A stretch of 37,444 nucleotides of DNA from Candidatus Moraniibacteriota bacterium (GCA_023261695.1 JAHFON010000006.1:10693-48136); one strand, 5' to 3'. Shown: positions 8,883 through 19,277, numbered from the stretch's first letter. Program-made: numbers and translations. Notes: generated by a model from the sequence alone, not told the origin.

Positions 8883-9494
8883 ATGAAATTTCTCATCGGT
8901 AAAAAACTTGGTATGACGACGATCTTTGATGAAAAGCAAGGCGCTTTGAACGTGACTTTGATTGTCTGCGAAGAAAACAAAGTGAAACTTAATCGCACGC
9001 TTGCCAAGGATGGCTATCTGGCAGTGCAATTGGAAACCCAAAAAAACGCCAAAAAAACCGTGCGTAAGGAATTCCGCATCGATAAGGGCGCGACTTCCTT
9101 GTTAGATCGCGAAATGCTGGCTAAAGAATTAGAAAAATACCCGGTTGACGGCAATGTGAATGTTTCCTTGTTTGAAGTGGGGGAGCGTGTGAATGTGACG
9201 GGTGTTACCAAGGCCAAAGGCTTTCAGGGAGTCGTGAAGCGCCATGGATTTTCCGGATCTCCGGCTAGTCACGGTCGCAAGCATGATATGCGCAAACCGG
9301 GATCCATCGGAGCGACGTTCCCGGAACACGTCGTGAAGGGTCGCCGTATGGCAGGCCGTATGGGAGGTGTGAATATGACCGCTCTCAATCTCGTGGTGGC
9401 GTATGTGAATCAGGAGGAAGGATTGATGGCGGTGCGAGGCGCAGTGCCGGGAGTGAATGGCCGACTGGTGAAAATTATCAGCACGAAAAAATAA
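8883..9494 (+). CDS. rplC: 50S ribosomal protein uL3
   Basis: MKFLIGKKLGMTTIFDE; KGFQGVVKRHGFSGSPASHG. Confidence 0.97.
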   Translation: MKFLIGKKLGMTTIFDEKQGALNVTLIVCEENKVKLNRTLAKDGYLAVQLETQKNAKKTVRKEFRIDKGATSLLDREMLAKELEKYPVDGNVNVSLFEVGERVNVTGVTKAKGFQGVVKRHGFSGSPASHGRKHDMRKPGSIGATFPEHVVKGRRMAGRMGGVNMTALNLVVAYVNQEEGLMAVRGAVPGVNGRLVKIISTKK

Positions 9495-9528
9495 GCATTT
9501 AATTTATTGGAAGTTGGACTATTAAAGT

Positions 9529-10179
9529 ATGGCGAAAATCACCGTCAAAAATACGACCGGCCAAGAGGTGAAAGAACTAGAGCTGAAAGACAGCGTTTTC
9601 AACCTGCCTGCCAACAATACTTTATTGCATCAGGTGTATGTGGCGCAGATGAGCAATTTGCGTCAAACTATTTCCCATACCAAAGATCGTAGCGAACGCG
9701 CCGGTTCAGGCATCAAGCCCTGGCGTCAGAAGGGTACCGGCCGCGCGCGCGCCGGCACAGTCCGCAGTCCGCTCTGGCGTAAGGGGGGCATCACTTTCGG
9801 CCCGACCAAAGATCGCAATTGGAGCAAAAATACCAATAAAAAAATGCGCCAGAAAGCGACTATGGTCGCATTGAGCGAGAAATTCCGTTCCGGAAAAATG
9901 ATCGTGTTGGACGCGCTTGCTTATCCTGACAAAAAAACCAAACTATTTTTTGAAACCCTGAAAGCTTTGGGCGTCAATGGTAAAAGTACGGCGCTTTGTT
10001 TAACCGGCCCAGAACGCGCTTACGGCGTGATGAGTCGCAACATTCCCAAAGTGGAAAATACTCCGACCGAGAATCTGAATGTGACGCAACTTTTGAATCG
10101 GGAATATCTTATAGTTACGGAAGCAGGTATTAAGAATTTAGAAGAACGTTTCGCAAATTGGGATAAATCAGCCAAGTAA
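9529..10179 (+). CDS. rplD: 50S ribosomal protein uL4
   Basis: GSGIKPWRQKGTGRARAGTVRSPLWRKGG signature. Confidence 0.97.
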   Translation: MAKITVKNTTGQEVKELELKDSVFNLPANNTLLHQVYVAQMSNLRQTISHTKDRSERAGSGIKPWRQKGTGRARAGTVRSPLWRKGGITFGPTKDRNWSKNTNKKMRQKATMVALSEKFRSGKMIVLDALAYPDKKTKLFFETLKALGVNGKSTALCLTGPERAYGVMSRNIPKVENTPTENLNVTQLLNREYLIVTEAGIKNLEERFANWDKSAK

Positions 10180-10188
10180 TGAAACATT

Positions 10189-10569
10189 ATGGGATTGTTT
10201 AATCAAACAACTGAAGAAAAAAAAGAGCGGGTGGTGAAAAAAACGCCCCGCGCGCCGGCTAAACTTTTGGTTAAAGAGAGTCTTCTGGCTTCCAGATTTT
10301 TGTCCCGTCCGCGCGTTACGGAAAAATCTTATACCTTGAATACGCTGAACCAGTATGTGTTCGTCGTGACCGAAGAGGCGACCAAGAAAATAGTGAAACG
10401 CGCCGTGGAGGAAGCTTACGCCGTGAATGTGGAAAAGGTGCGTATGGTGAGTCTGCCGGCGAAGCAACGTACTTCAGGTAAACGTGTCGGATCCAGAGGC
10501 GCCGTCAAAAAAGCTATTGTCAGCATCGCATCGGGGCAAACTTTGGAAATTTTCAAAGGTAAAGTATAA
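10189..10569 (+). CDS. rplW: 50S ribosomal protein uL23 with N-terminal extension
   Basis: RPRVTEKSYTLNTLNQYVFVVTEEATKKIVKRAVEEAYAVNVEKV. Confidence 0.94.
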   Translation: MGLFNQTTEEKKERVVKKTPRAPAKLLVKESLLASRFLSRPRVTEKSYTLNTLNQYVFVVTEEATKKIVKRAVEEAYAVNVEKVRMVSLPAKQRTSGKRVGSRGAVKKAIVSIASGQTLEIFKGKV

Positions 10570-10605
10570 TTTTTTTTGAAGCATTTTACAGAACAGCAAA
10601 TTATT

Positions 10606-11433
10606 ATGGCAATTAAGATTTACAAAAAAAATAACGCGGGACGCCGTTTTATGTCCGTGGTGAAGCCAGAGGGCGTGACTGACAAAGCGCCGGAGAAGTC
10701 TCTTTCGGCTCCACTTCGGAAAAAGGCTGGCCGTTCCGGAGGGAAAATTTCCGTACGTCATCAGGGCGGCGGCCATAAACGTTGCTACCGGGTGATTGAT
10801 TTTCTTCAGGATAAATTGAATATCCCGGGCCGCATATTTTCCCTGGAAAAAGATCCAAATCGTTCGGCGTTGATCGCGCTTGTCTGTTATGCCGATGGCG
10901 AGAAACGCTATGTGTTGGCAGTGGACGGTATGAAGCAGGGACAGGAGATTGTGACTGGCGAGAACGCGCCGATTGTCAATGGCAATCGTCTGCCTCTTAA
11001 GAATATTCCCATCGGAGCGATTATCTGTAACATTGAAATGAAAGCAGGCAAGGGAGGGCAAATTGTGAGGAGTGCCGGATCCAAGGCGACTTTGATGGCG
11101 CTGGACGGCGCTTTGGCTCAAGTGAAATTGAGCTCCAGCGAAACGCGCTTGATTGGCAAAGAGTGTTATGCTACGCTCGGACAGGTGAGTAATTTTGAAC
11201 ACGGCGCGGAACGTATTGGCAAGGCCGGCCGTTCCCGCTGGCTTAATCGTCGTCCGGCGGTGCGCGGTACCGTTATGAACCCGGTAGATCATCCGCACGG
11301 AGGCGGTGAAGGGCGTCAGCCGCTGGGTATGCATCCGAAGACTCCGTGGGGCAAGCCGGCTATGGGCAAGAAGACTCGCAGGAAAAAGCGCGCGAGCGAT
11401 AAATATATTCTCCAGCGCCGCGTGAAGAAGTAA
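10606..11433 (+). CDS. rplB: 50S ribosomal protein uL2
   Basis: MAIKIYKKNNAGRRFMSVV...MNPVDHPHGGGEGRQPLG; ATG at 10606 preferred over ORF-track 10576. Confidence 0.97.
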   Translation: MAIKIYKKNNAGRRFMSVVKPEGVTDKAPEKSLSAPLRKKAGRSGGKISVRHQGGGHKRCYRVIDFLQDKLNIPGRIFSLEKDPNRSALIALVCYADGEKRYVLAVDGMKQGQEIVTGENAPIVNGNRLPLKNIPIGAIICNIEMKAGKGGQIVRSAGSKATLMALDGALAQVKLSSSETRLIGKECYATLGQVSNFEHGAERIGKAGRSRWLNRRPAVRGTVMNPVDHPHGGGEGRQPLGMHPKTPWGKPAMGKKTRRKKRASDKYILQRRVKK

Positions 11434-11469
11434 GCATAAATTTATTGGTTATTCGTCAATTTCAATTCT

Positions 11470-11820
11470 ATGTCACGAAGTCTCAAAAAAGGTCCATACG
11501 TTGATCCCAGGGTATTGAAAAAACTCGAGGGGAAAAAGCTGGGCGATCGCTCGGTTATCAAAACCTGGTCGCGGGCTTGTACAATCTCTCCGGAGATGGT
11601 AGGCTTCACGTTTGGCGTGCACAACGGCAAGAATTTTATTTCCGTGTTTGTGACCGAAGAAATGGTAGGACATAAGTTAGGCGAGTTTTCTCCGACGCGC
11701 AAATTCAATCGCCACGGCGGCAAGATACAGAAGGAACTGGAAACCGCCGCCAAACAGCGCGAACTGGATTCCGCTAAAGCGGCTAAATCCGCCGCTGAAA
11801 CTTCCGCTAAGAAGAAATGA
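11470..11820 (+). CDS. rpsS: 30S ribosomal protein uS19
   Basis: [38 protein letters not shown]. Confidence 0.97.
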   Translation: MSRSLKKGPYVDPRVLKKLEGKKLGDRSVIKTWSRACTISPEMVGFTFGVHNGKNFISVFVTEEMVGHKLGEFSPTRKFNRHGGKIQKELETAAKQRELDSAKAAKSAAETSAKKK

Positions 11821-11857
11821 ACACAAGGTTAAAATTTGAAATTATGTCGCTGAAAAT

Positions 11858-12388
11858 ATGAAAGTCCACGCCTCTCTAAAAAATGTCCGTATCGCTCCGC
11901 GTAAAGTGCGTCTTGTCACTCACGCGATTGTCGGTATGGAGGCGCGCGAGGCGCTCATCCAACTGGAGAGTATGGTCAAGAAATCTTTTCAGCCAATCCG
12001 TGATCTCCTGAAAAGTGCTGTGGCCAACGCGACAAATAACAATGGTTTGGATGAAGCCAACCTTTATATTTGGGAAATACGCGTGGGAGACGGTTTGCGT
12101 TTGAAGCGCTCGTTACCGCGCGCGTTTGGCCGGGCGACGCCTCTTCTGCGCCGAGGCTCTAATGTGACCATTATTCTGGAAGAGAAAATCGAGGGTAAAA
12201 ATCGCGTCGCGAAGAAAAAAGTAACACCCGTAGTTTCCGAGTCTGGCAAACCTCCAGTATCCGAGGGACGTGAAACGAAAGTGGGACATAGAACAATCAA
12301 ACCGGAAGTGAAAAAAGAAATAATCAAAGGAGCCAAGCCGGCGGGAATTCCGGCAGGTAAAAAAATGTTCCAGCGCAAAGCTGTATAA
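11858..12388 (+). CDS. rplV: 50S ribosomal protein uL22 with C-terminal extension
   Basis: ASLKNVRIAPRKVRLV; RSLPRAFGRATPLLRRGSNVTIILEE; basic tail. Confidence 0.95.
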   Translation: MKVHASLKNVRIAPRKVRLVTHAIVGMEAREALIQLESMVKKSFQPIRDLLKSAVANATNNNGLDEANLYIWEIRVGDGLRLKRSLPRAFGRATPLLRRGSNVTIILEEKIEGKNRVAKKKVTPVVSESGKPPVSEGRETKVGHRTIKPEVKKEIIKGAKPAGIPAGKKMFQRKAV

Positions 12389-12409
12389 ATAACCGGAGAA
12401 TGAGAATTT

Positions 12410-13066
12410 ATGGGTAATAAAGTTAATCCAATTGGCGTGCGCGTGGGTATCACGTCCACATGGAAGTCGCGCTGGTTCGGCCGCAAGCAAACTTATCGCG
12501 ACCAGTTGCGCAAGGACGTTCTGCTTCGCGAGTTTGTCTTGGACAAATGGAAAGCGGCCGCTATAGCTATGGTGGAGATAGAGAGATCCGCGAACGCGGT
12601 GCATCTGATGATTCATACCGCGCGGCCGGGAGTTTTGATTGGTCGCGGAGGCACCGGCATTGAAGACTTGACGCGTGTGATCAAAAAAAGATTTTTTGCC
12701 GGCAAGAAAGTTGATCTCAAAGTGGACGTTTTGGAAGTCAAGAGCCCGGAGACGAACGCGACGCTGGTGGGTCAGCAGGTTGCGGAACAATTGGAAAAAC
12801 GCGTTGCGTTCCGCCGTGTGCTGAAGAGTATGCTGGATCAGGTGGAAGCCAACAAATCCGTGCAGGGCGTGAAGATAGAAATTTGCGGACGTCTGGGGGG
12901 CGCTGAAATGTCCCGCCGCGAATGGCTGTCTCGCGGTAAAATCCCGCTTCACACTTTACGCGCCGATATTGATTTCGCCTGTGTGAAGGCTCAAACAACA
13001 TATGGCGTGATTGGAATAAAAGTTTGGATTTACAAAGGAGAGAAATTTATAGAAGTACAAGAATAA
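12410..13066 (+). CDS. rpsC: 30S ribosomal protein uS3
   Basis: [60 protein letters not shown]. Confidence 0.97.
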   Translation: MGNKVNPIGVRVGITSTWKSRWFGRKQTYRDQLRKDVLLREFVLDKWKAAAIAMVEIERSANAVHLMIHTARPGVLIGRGGTGIEDLTRVIKKRFFAGKKVDLKVDVLEVKSPETNATLVGQQVAEQLEKRVAFRRVLKSMLDQVEANKSVQGVKIEICGRLGGAEMSRREWLSRGKIPLHTLRADIDFACVKAQTTYGVIGIKVWIYKGEKFIEVQE

Positions 13067-13082
13067 TCATAGTCAAGCGCTT

Positions 13083-13490
13083 ATGTTAATGCCCAGAAAA
13101 GTCAAACATCGCAAGATTCATCGCGGCGGCTGGTCCGGAAGTCCCGCCACGCGCGGAAGCGCGGTGAGCTTCGGAAACTACGGTCTGAAAGCTACGGAGG
13201 AAGGCATCATTTCCGCGCGTCAGATTGAAGCCGCTCGCCGTGCGATGACTCGTTCCATTCAGCGCGGTGGCAAGGTGTGGATTCGCATATTTCCCGACAA
13301 ACCGATGACCAAGAAAGGCGAACAAACCCCGATGGGCAAAGGCAAAGGTAGTGTTGATCATTTTGTGGCGAAGGTGCGCGCCGGTAAAGTTCTTTTTGAA
13401 CTGGCTGGTATTCCTAAACCGGCGGCGGAAAAAGCTATGTGTTCGGCCTCGCACAAACTGGCTATCAAGACAAAATTCGTGGAACGCTAA
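13083..13490 (+). CDS. rplP: 50S ribosomal protein uL16
   Basis: [42 protein letters not shown]. Confidence 0.97.
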   Translation: MLMPRKVKHRKIHRGGWSGSPATRGSAVSFGNYGLKATEEGIISARQIEAARRAMTRSIQRGGKVWIRIFPDKPMTKKGEQTPMGKGKGSVDHFVAKVRAGKVLFELAGIPKPAAEKAMCSASHKLAIKTKFVER

Positions 13491-13501
13491 ATTTATACAT
13501 T

Positions 13502-13705
13502 ATGAAAGCACAAGAGTGGCGAGAAAAATTGAGCGGTGAGCGAGAGAAGACGCTTTTAGAATTGGCGGACAAAGCTCGCAAATTGCGCTTTGATTTGGCT
13601 ACTCGCGAAGCTAAAAATCATAGAGAGTACAGAAAGATTAAGAAAGACATCGCGCGTTTGTTGACGCTGAAGCAAGAAGCGCAAACGGCAGAAGTCTCAG
13701 TATAA
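13502..13705 (+). CDS. rpmC: 50S ribosomal protein uL29
   Basis: MKAQEWREKLSGEREKTLLELADKARKLRFDLATREAKNHREYRKIKKDIARLLTL; start 13502 preferred. Confidence 0.92.
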   Translation: MKAQEWREKLSGEREKTLLELADKARKLRFDLATREAKNHREYRKIKKDIARLLTLKQEAQTAEVSV

Positions 13706-13733
13706 GATAACGCAAGTTTTTATCAGAAATTTT

Positions 13734-13994
13734 ATGCAAGACACAATCATCAAAACTGGGAAAATTAGCAAGGCGCCGAAACTGAAGGGCGTTGTGATGA
13801 GCAATGCAATGGCCAAGACCATTGTCGTGGCTGTGGAAACTCTGAAAACGCACCCTAAATATCTGAAAAAATATTGTTCCACCAAGAGATACAAAGTGCA
13901 TACCGAAGACAAAAAATATGCCGTGGGCGATGTAGTTATGTTTCAGGAATGCCGTCCTATAAGCCGGGATAAACGTCATATCGTCGTTACATAA
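13734..13994 (+). CDS. rpsQ: 30S ribosomal protein uS17
   Basis: [52 protein letters not shown]. Confidence 0.95.
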   Translation: MQDTIIKTGKISKAPKLKGVVMSNAMAKTIVVAVETLKTHPKYLKKYCSTKRYKVHTEDKKYAVGDVVMFQECRPISRDKRHIVVT

Positions 13995-14014
13995 AAATCC
14001 AACCTAGAACGTTT

Positions 14015-14386
14015 ATGATTCAAACAAGATCCAATTTGAAAGTCGCGGACAACAGCGGCGCTAAAAGTATCAGGTGCTTCAGAGTGCTGGGCGGAACGCG
14101 ACGCAGGTATGCCGGTTTAGGAGACGTCATTGTGGCCTCGGTGAAATTAGCCGCGCCGCGCGGTTTGGTTAAGAAAGGCGACAAAGTCAGAGCCGTGATT
14201 GTGCGTCAGACCAAAGTCTATCGCCGCAAAGACAATTCCTATATACGTTTTGATGAGAACGCGGCGGTCATTCTGGATAGCAACAACATTGATCCGAAAG
14301 GCACGCGTATTTTCGGTCCGGTAGCCAGAGAATTGCGTGAAAAAGGTTTTGTCAAAATTGTTTCACTCGCTCCGGAAGTATTGTGA
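14015..14386 (+). CDS. rplN: 50S ribosomal protein uL14
   Basis: [53 protein letters not shown]. Confidence 0.97.
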   Translation: MIQTRSNLKVADNSGAKSIRCFRVLGGTRRRYAGLGDVIVASVKLAAPRGLVKKGDKVRAVIVRQTKVYRRKDNSYIRFDENAAVILDSNNIDPKGTRIFGPVARELREKGFVKIVSLAPEVL

Positions 14387-14406
14387 TAACCATATAATTT
14401 ACGGGT

Positions 14407-14709
14407 ATGAAAATTAAGAAAGGCGATCAGGTAGAAATTATGACGGGTAAAGATGCCGGCAAACGCGGAACAGCCTCGCGGATTTTTCCTGATGTCCACA
14501 AAGTGGTGGTGCAGGGCGTAAATATCGTCAAGCGTCATATTCGCGCCCGCGATGGAGCCAAAGGGCAACGCGTTGAGAGGGAGGCACCCATTCACGTTTC
14601 CAATGTGATGCTGGTGTGTCCGCACACCAACAAGCCGACGCGTATCGGATACAAAGTGGAAGGCGGAGAGAAAGTTCGCGTGAGCAAGCAATCTGGTAAA
14701 GTTATCTAA
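14407..14709 (+). CDS. rplX: 50S ribosomal protein uL24
   Basis: [21 protein letters not shown] (KOW motif). Confidence 0.96.
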   Translation: MKIKKGDQVEIMTGKDAGKRGTASRIFPDVHKVVVQGVNIVKRHIRARDGAKGQRVEREAPIHVSNVMLVCPHTNKPTRIGYKVEGGEKVRVSKQSGKVI

Positions 14710-14711
14710 TT

Positions 14712-15278
14712 ATGAAAATATCACCGATTAAAAAAGTTTATAGCGAGAAAGCCGTGCCTGCGCTGAAGAAAGAGTTCGGTATCCAGAACCTGCTGGCTGT
14801 GCCACGCGTGGGGAAAGTTGTCGTGAACGTCGGTACGGGCAAGATTTTGAAAGATTCCAAGCGCGTGGAAGAAGCTCTGGCTGATTTGGAAATAATCACC
14901 GGCCAAAAAATACTGAAGACAAAAGCGCGTAAAGCCATCGCGAATTTTAAGACCCGCACGGGTTTGGAAATTGGCGCGCGTGTTACTCTGCACGGAGAGC
15001 GGATGTGGAATTTTTTGGATCGTTTGATCAATGTGGCTTTGCCGCGCACGCGAGATTTTCAGGGCATTCCCAGGAGCGCAGTGGACCAAAGCGGCAATTG
15101 CAATCTCGGTATCAAAGAACACGTCGTGTTTCCGGAAATTATTCCGGAAAAAGTCCAGCACATTTTCAGTTTTCAAGTGAATATCGTCACCACAGCCAAA
15201 AACCAACAGCAAGGCGAGGCCTTATTCCGTCTTTTAGGATTGCCTTTGCAACCGGAAGAAATTAAAAAGAAGAAATAA
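14712..15278 (+). CDS. rplE: 50S ribosomal protein uL5
   Basis: VPRVGKVVVNVGTG; TRDFQGIPRSAVDQSGNCNLGIKEHVVFPEI. Confidence 0.97.
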   Translation: MKISPIKKVYSEKAVPALKKEFGIQNLLAVPRVGKVVVNVGTGKILKDSKRVEEALADLEIITGQKILKTKARKAIANFKTRTGLEIGARVTLHGERMWNFLDRLINVALPRTRDFQGIPRSAVDQSGNCNLGIKEHVVFPEIIPEKVQHIFSFQVNIVTTAKNQQQGEALFRLLGLPLQPEEIKKKK

Positions 15279-15287
15279 CGTTAAACT

Positions 15288-15473
15288 ATGGCCAAAACAT
15301 CCACCACAGCCAGAGCGCTCAAACATCCCAAATTTTCCACGCGTATTGTGAAACGCTGTTGGAAATGCGGCCGCAAACACGGATATTTGCGTCAGTTTGA
15401 TCTCTGCCGTATTTGTTTCCGCGAGCTGGCTAATAAAGGCGAGGTTCCCGGAGTGAAAAAAGCCTCTTGGTAA
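15288..15473 (+). CDS. rpsN: 30S ribosomal protein uS14, zinc-binding (C+) type
   Basis: 61 aa; CWKC...[29 protein letters not shown]. Confidence 0.96.
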   Translation: MAKTSTTARALKHPKFSTRIVKRCWKCGRKHGYLRQFDLCRICFRELANKGEVPGVKKASW

Positions 15474-15498
15474 AAACCTTCATAAATTAGAAAATATT

Positions 15499-15903
15499 AT
15501 GTTAGATCCAATCGCAGATATGTTAACCAGAATTCGTAACGCGCAAGCCGCCGGTCAGGCAGTGGTGGTTTTGAGCACGTCCAAGCTCAAACACACTATT
15601 GCCAAACTGTTGGAGCACGAAGGATTTATTGCGCGTGTGGAAAAAGAAGCGGACGGAGCGCGTGAAAACTTGCGTATCTGGCTTAAGTACACAATGGTGT
15701 CTCCTACCCAAAAAATGCCGGCTATTCAGGAAGTCACTCGCATAAGTAAGCAGGGCCGTCGCGTGTATGTGAAAAAAAACGAAATCAAAAAAGTGAAGAG
15801 CGGCTACGGCATCGCGATCGTTTCCACTTCGGCGGGCGTAATGACCGGAGCGGAGGCTCATAAACGAGGATTAGGAGGGGAATATATTTGTCGGTTGTGG
15901 TAA
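15499..15903 (+). CDS. rpsH: 30S ribosomal protein uS8
   Basis: DPIADMLTRIRNAQAA; GYGIAIVSTSAGVMTGAEAHKRGLGGEYICRLW. Confidence 0.97.
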   Translation: MLDPIADMLTRIRNAQAAGQAVVVLSTSKLKHTIAKLLEHEGFIARVEKEADGARENLRIWLKYTMVSPTQKMPAIQEVTRISKQGRRVYVKKNEIKKVKSGYGIAIVSTSAGVMTGAEAHKRGLGGEYICRLW

Positions 15904-15931
15904 TTTTGAAAAGTTAGTAAAGTATATATTT

Positions 15932-16471
15932 ATGAGCAGAATTGGAAAAAAATCAGTCAATATTTCGGAGGGTGTGGAAGTGAAAATTTCCGCCAACACA
16001 ATCGATGTCAAAGGCCCGAAAGGCGCGCTTGCGTTTACGCACCACCGCGAGGTCAAAGTGACACTGCAAGATAAAATTATTTCTGTCACGAAAGTCGGCG
16101 CCACCAAAAAAGCGCGGGCTATCTGGGGGACTACCACGAAACTCATCACCAATATGATAAACGGAGTTACGGCGGGTTTTGAGAAGCGATTGGAATTAAA
16201 CGGAGTCGGTTTTCGTATGTCGGTGTCCGGTAAAAAACTGGTGATGGCGCTGGGCTTTTCCCATCCGGTAGAAATGATAATTCCTGAAGGCTTGGCGGTG
16301 AAAATTGAAAATAATGTTATGATGATTTCCGGTATTGATAAACAAAAAGTCGGCGAGTTTGCCGCGGTGGTCAGAAAATTGAAGCCAGTGGAACCTTATA
16401 AAGGCAAAGGATTTCGCTATGTCGGCGAAGTAGTGCGTCTCAAAGAGGGCAAGAAGGCGACAACCAGTTAG
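15932..16471 (+). CDS. rplF: 50S ribosomal protein uL6
   Basis: MSRIGKKSVNISEGV; EPYKGKGFRYVGEVVRLKEGKKA. Confidence 0.96.
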   Translation: MSRIGKKSVNISEGVEVKISANTIDVKGPKGALAFTHHREVKVTLQDKIISVTKVGATKKARAIWGTTTKLITNMINGVTAGFEKRLELNGVGFRMSVSGKKLVMALGFSHPVEMIIPEGLAVKIENNVMMISGIDKQKVGEFAAVVRKLKPVEPYKGKGFRYVGEVVRLKEGKKATTS

Positions 16472-16511
16472 TGATTTAGTGATTATCAGTTAATGAGTTA
16501 GAATAAAGGAT

Positions 16512-16868
16512 ATGTTGAAAGCAGAGACAAGAAAAATAAGACGCCTGGGACGCTCTCGGCGCGTACGCGCCAAATTGACCGGCACGGCTCTCCGTCCGCG
16601 ACTCTCGGTATTTCGCAGTTTGCGGTATATTTCAGCGCAGGCTATAGATGACGTGTCTGGCAGGACTATGGCGCAAGCGCATCTGGCCGAGTTTGAAAAG
16701 AAAACACATCACAACGTGGCGGGGGCGGCTCTCGTGGGTCAGGCGATAGCGGAACGTTTGATGAAACTTGGAGTGACAGAAGTGATATTTGACCGTTCCG
16801 GATATATGTATCACGGCAAAGTGAAAGCGTTGGCTGAAGCCGCTCGCGTTCAAGGTCTCAAATTTTAA
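16512..16868 (+). CDS. rplR: 50S ribosomal protein uL18
   Basis: RLSVFRSLRYISAQAIDD; FDRSGYMYHGKVKALAEAARVQGLKF. Confidence 0.96.
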   Translation: MLKAETRKIRRLGRSRRVRAKLTGTALRPRLSVFRSLRYISAQAIDDVSGRTMAQAHLAEFEKKTHHNVAGAALVGQAIAERLMKLGVTEVIFDRSGYMYHGKVKALAEAARVQGLKF

Positions 16869-16894
16869 TTCAAAAGTTGAAAAGATAAGCAATT

Positions 16895-17419
16895 ATGGTT
16901 AAGCAAGGAAGAAAAACCGCGAGGCGCGAGAAGCCGGAGTTTGATCAAAAACTTCTTGATTTGGCGCGGGTTACGCGCGTGGTCAAAGGCGGCCGCCGTT
17001 TTCGTTTTCGGGCTACGCTGGTGATCGGTAATCGCAAAGGCAAGGTCGGCGTCGGTGTCGCCAAAGGCGCTGATGTGTCCGGCGCCATTCAAAAGGCATA
17101 TAATGACGCGAAAAAAAATTTGGTGACGATCAAATTAAACGGAGCTACTATTTCTCATGATATTACCTTCAAACTGGGTGCGTCCAAAGTGCTGTTGCGG
17201 CCGGCTCCCGCGGGACGCGGAATCATTGCCGGCGGCGCCGTGCGCGCCGTAGTTGATCTTTTGGGTGTCAAGGATATCGTTTCCAAATCTTTGGGCGCTT
17301 CCAATCCGATCAATGTTGCTCGCGCCACTGTGAAAGCTCTGGAAGGATTGAAAGCTCCCAGGCTTCCTAAAATTGCCCAAGAAACCGCAGTGGTCGCGCG
17401 GTCAGCGGAATCGGCGTAG
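16895..17419 (+). CDS. rpsE: 30S ribosomal protein uS5
   Basis: ARVTRVVKGGRRFRFRATLVIGNRKGKVGVGVAKG. Confidence 0.97.
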   Translation: MVKQGRKTARREKPEFDQKLLDLARVTRVVKGGRRFRFRATLVIGNRKGKVGVGVAKGADVSGAIQKAYNDAKKNLVTIKLNGATISHDITFKLGASKVLLRPAPAGRGIIAGGAVRAVVDLLGVKDIVSKSLGASNPINVARATVKALEGLKAPRLPKIAQETAVVARSAESA

Positions 17420-17454
17420 GGTTTTAATTTAAGCGGTTTATAATTATATTGTTT

Positions 17455-17880
17455 ATGCAAATTCATCAACTTTCAGTCGTGAAAAAGAAAACCCGCAAAC
17501 GTATCGGGCGTGGCGGCAAACGCGGCACGACTTCCGGTCGCGGCAGTAATGGGCAGAAATCCCGCTCCGGTGCTTCTATGGACCCGCTTTTTGAGGGTGG
17601 TCGTTCCACGTTTTTGGAACGTCTGAAGAAAGTGCGCGGTTTCAAATCCATCCATCCCAAAAAATGCTTGGTCACGCTGGACGATCTTGAACGTGTTTGT
17701 GCGGACGGAGAAATAGTCACACTGGCTTTGCTGATTGAAAGAAAATTGACGCCGAAAGCCGCTCTTTCGCGCGGTGTTAAAATTGTGGCAACGGGTTCTA
17801 TCAAGAAAAAACTTGTTTTAGGCAAAGACGTTGCCGCCTCCAAAAAAGCCCAAGCTAATTTCCAGACGGTTTCTGCATAG
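17455..17880 (+). CDS. rplO: 50S ribosomal protein uL15
   Basis: KRIGRGGKRGTTSGRGSNGQKSRSG; directly after rpsE with no room for rpmD. Confidence 0.95.
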   Translation: MQIHQLSVVKKKTRKRIGRGGKRGTTSGRGSNGQKSRSGASMDPLFEGGRSTFLERLKKVRGFKSIHPKKCLVTLDDLERVCADGEIVTLALLIERKLTPKAALSRGVKIVATGSIKKKLVLGKDVAASKKAQANFQTVSA

Positions 17881-17982
17881 AGTACTTTGAAGTGTTAAAG
17901 TACTTTCCAAAAAGAAAACCGGTTGGGAAGTTCATAAACAATGTTTCAAAATTTAACATTTTAGATAATTGATTTTTCCGTT

Positions 17983-19254
17983 ATGCGTGAAACATTTTGG
18001 AATATTTTTCGAATCGCGGAACTCCGAAATAAAATATTTTTTATTTTCGGTTTGTTGGTTGTGTACCGCATCTTTGCCAACATTCCTTTGCCCGGAGTGG
18101 ATGTCTTGGCCCTGCGAAAACTATTTGAGAGCAACGCTTTTTTGGGGCTTTTGAATGTTTTTTCAGGCGGAGGACTTTCCAAAATTTCCATCGTGCTGTT
18201 GGGCGTCGCGCCCTACATCACGGCTTCTATTATTATGCAACTTCTCACCACGATTGTTCCCAGTTTGGAACGCATTTCCAAAGAAGAGGGCGAAAAAGGA
18301 CGGCAGAAGTTTAATATGTGGACACGCTGGATCACACCTCCCTTGGCCGCTCTGCAATCTTTCAGTATGCTCTCGCTTCTGCGTTCCCAAAACATTCTGA
18401 ATAACGTTACCCCGTTCAATATGGCAGTGATTATCATCAGCGCCACCGCCGGCACCATTTTTTTAATGTGGCTTGGCGAGTTGATTACGGAAAAAGGTTT
18501 GGGTAACGGAGTTTCGGTGATAATTTTTGCCGGTATTATTTCGGGACTGCCGATCGGTGTATCGCGTTTTCTTTCAGTTTGGGATCCGGCGCAGATTTTT
18601 ACTTATCTGGTGTTTGTTTTGCTGGCGGCCGTGACTATCGCGGGCGTGATTTTTATCAATGAAGGCCAGCGGACGATACCCGTCGCCTATGCCAAGCGCG
18701 CGCGGGGCGGGCAAGTTTATGGTGATTCCACGACGCATTTGCCTCTTAGGGTCAATCAGGCGGGGGTAATTCCCATTATCTTTGCGGTGTCGCTGATTCT
18801 TATTCCGACTATGGCGGCCAATTTTTTCGCGCAAAGCAGTAATGCCAAGATCGCGAGTTTTGCGATGACTTTAAGTGCGTGGCTGCAGGATCAATGGGTG
18901 TACGGGAGCATTTATTTTGTTTTGGTGGTGCTTTTTACTTATTTTTATATCGCGGTCGTTTTTGATCCGCTCAAGATAGCGGAGAATCTTCAGAAACAAG
19001 GCGGATATATTCCCGGCATCCGTCCCGGCACCGCGACGGCGCAATATCTCCATCACATTATCAATCGCATCACGCTGGCGGGGGCGTTTTTCTTGGGAGT
19101 GATCGCGGTACTGCCGTTTATCGCGCAAGGTATTACCGGTGTGCAGGCGCTTTCCATCGGGGGCGTGAGTATTCTGATCGTAGTTTCCGTGGTATTGGAG
19201 ACGGTGAAACATATCCAAAGCCAGTTGTCTATGCGCAGTTATGAAACTTTTTAA
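17983..19254 (+). CDS. secY: Protein translocase subunit SecY
   Basis: Multi-TM; NIPLPGVDVLAL; LGVAPYITASIIMQLLT; GERTIP-like EGQRTIPVAYAKRARGGQ; GIRPG. Confidence 0.97.
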   Translation: MRETFWNIFRIAELRNKIFFIFGLLVVYRIFANIPLPGVDVLALRKLFESNAFLGLLNVFSGGGLSKISIVLLGVAPYITASIIMQLLTTIVPSLERISKEEGEKGRQKFNMWTRWITPPLAALQSFSMLSLLRSQNILNNVTPFNMAVIIISATAGTIFLMWLGELITEKGLGNGVSVIIFAGIISGLPIGVSRFLSVWDPAQIFTYLVFVLLAAVTIAGVIFINEGQRTIPVAYAKRARGGQVYGDSTTHLPLRVNQAGVIPIIFAVSLILIPTMAANFFAQSSNAKIASFAMTLSAWLQDQWVYGSIYFVLVVLFTYFYIAVVFDPLKIAENLQKQGGYIPGIRPGTATAQYLHHIINRITLAGAFFLGVIAVLPFIAQGITGVQALSIGGVSILIVVSVVLETVKHIQSQLSMRSYETF

Positions 19255-19277
19255 GCAGTAAGGTTTGAGAAATTCAA

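Noticed and set aside
10474-11334. 286-aa minus-strand ORF opposite rplB
   Set aside because: Antisense to a conserved ribosomal protein; no domain-like motif.
12113-12952. 279-aa minus-strand ORF opposite rplV/rpsC
   Set aside because: Spans two real plus-strand genes; composition typical of antisense frames.
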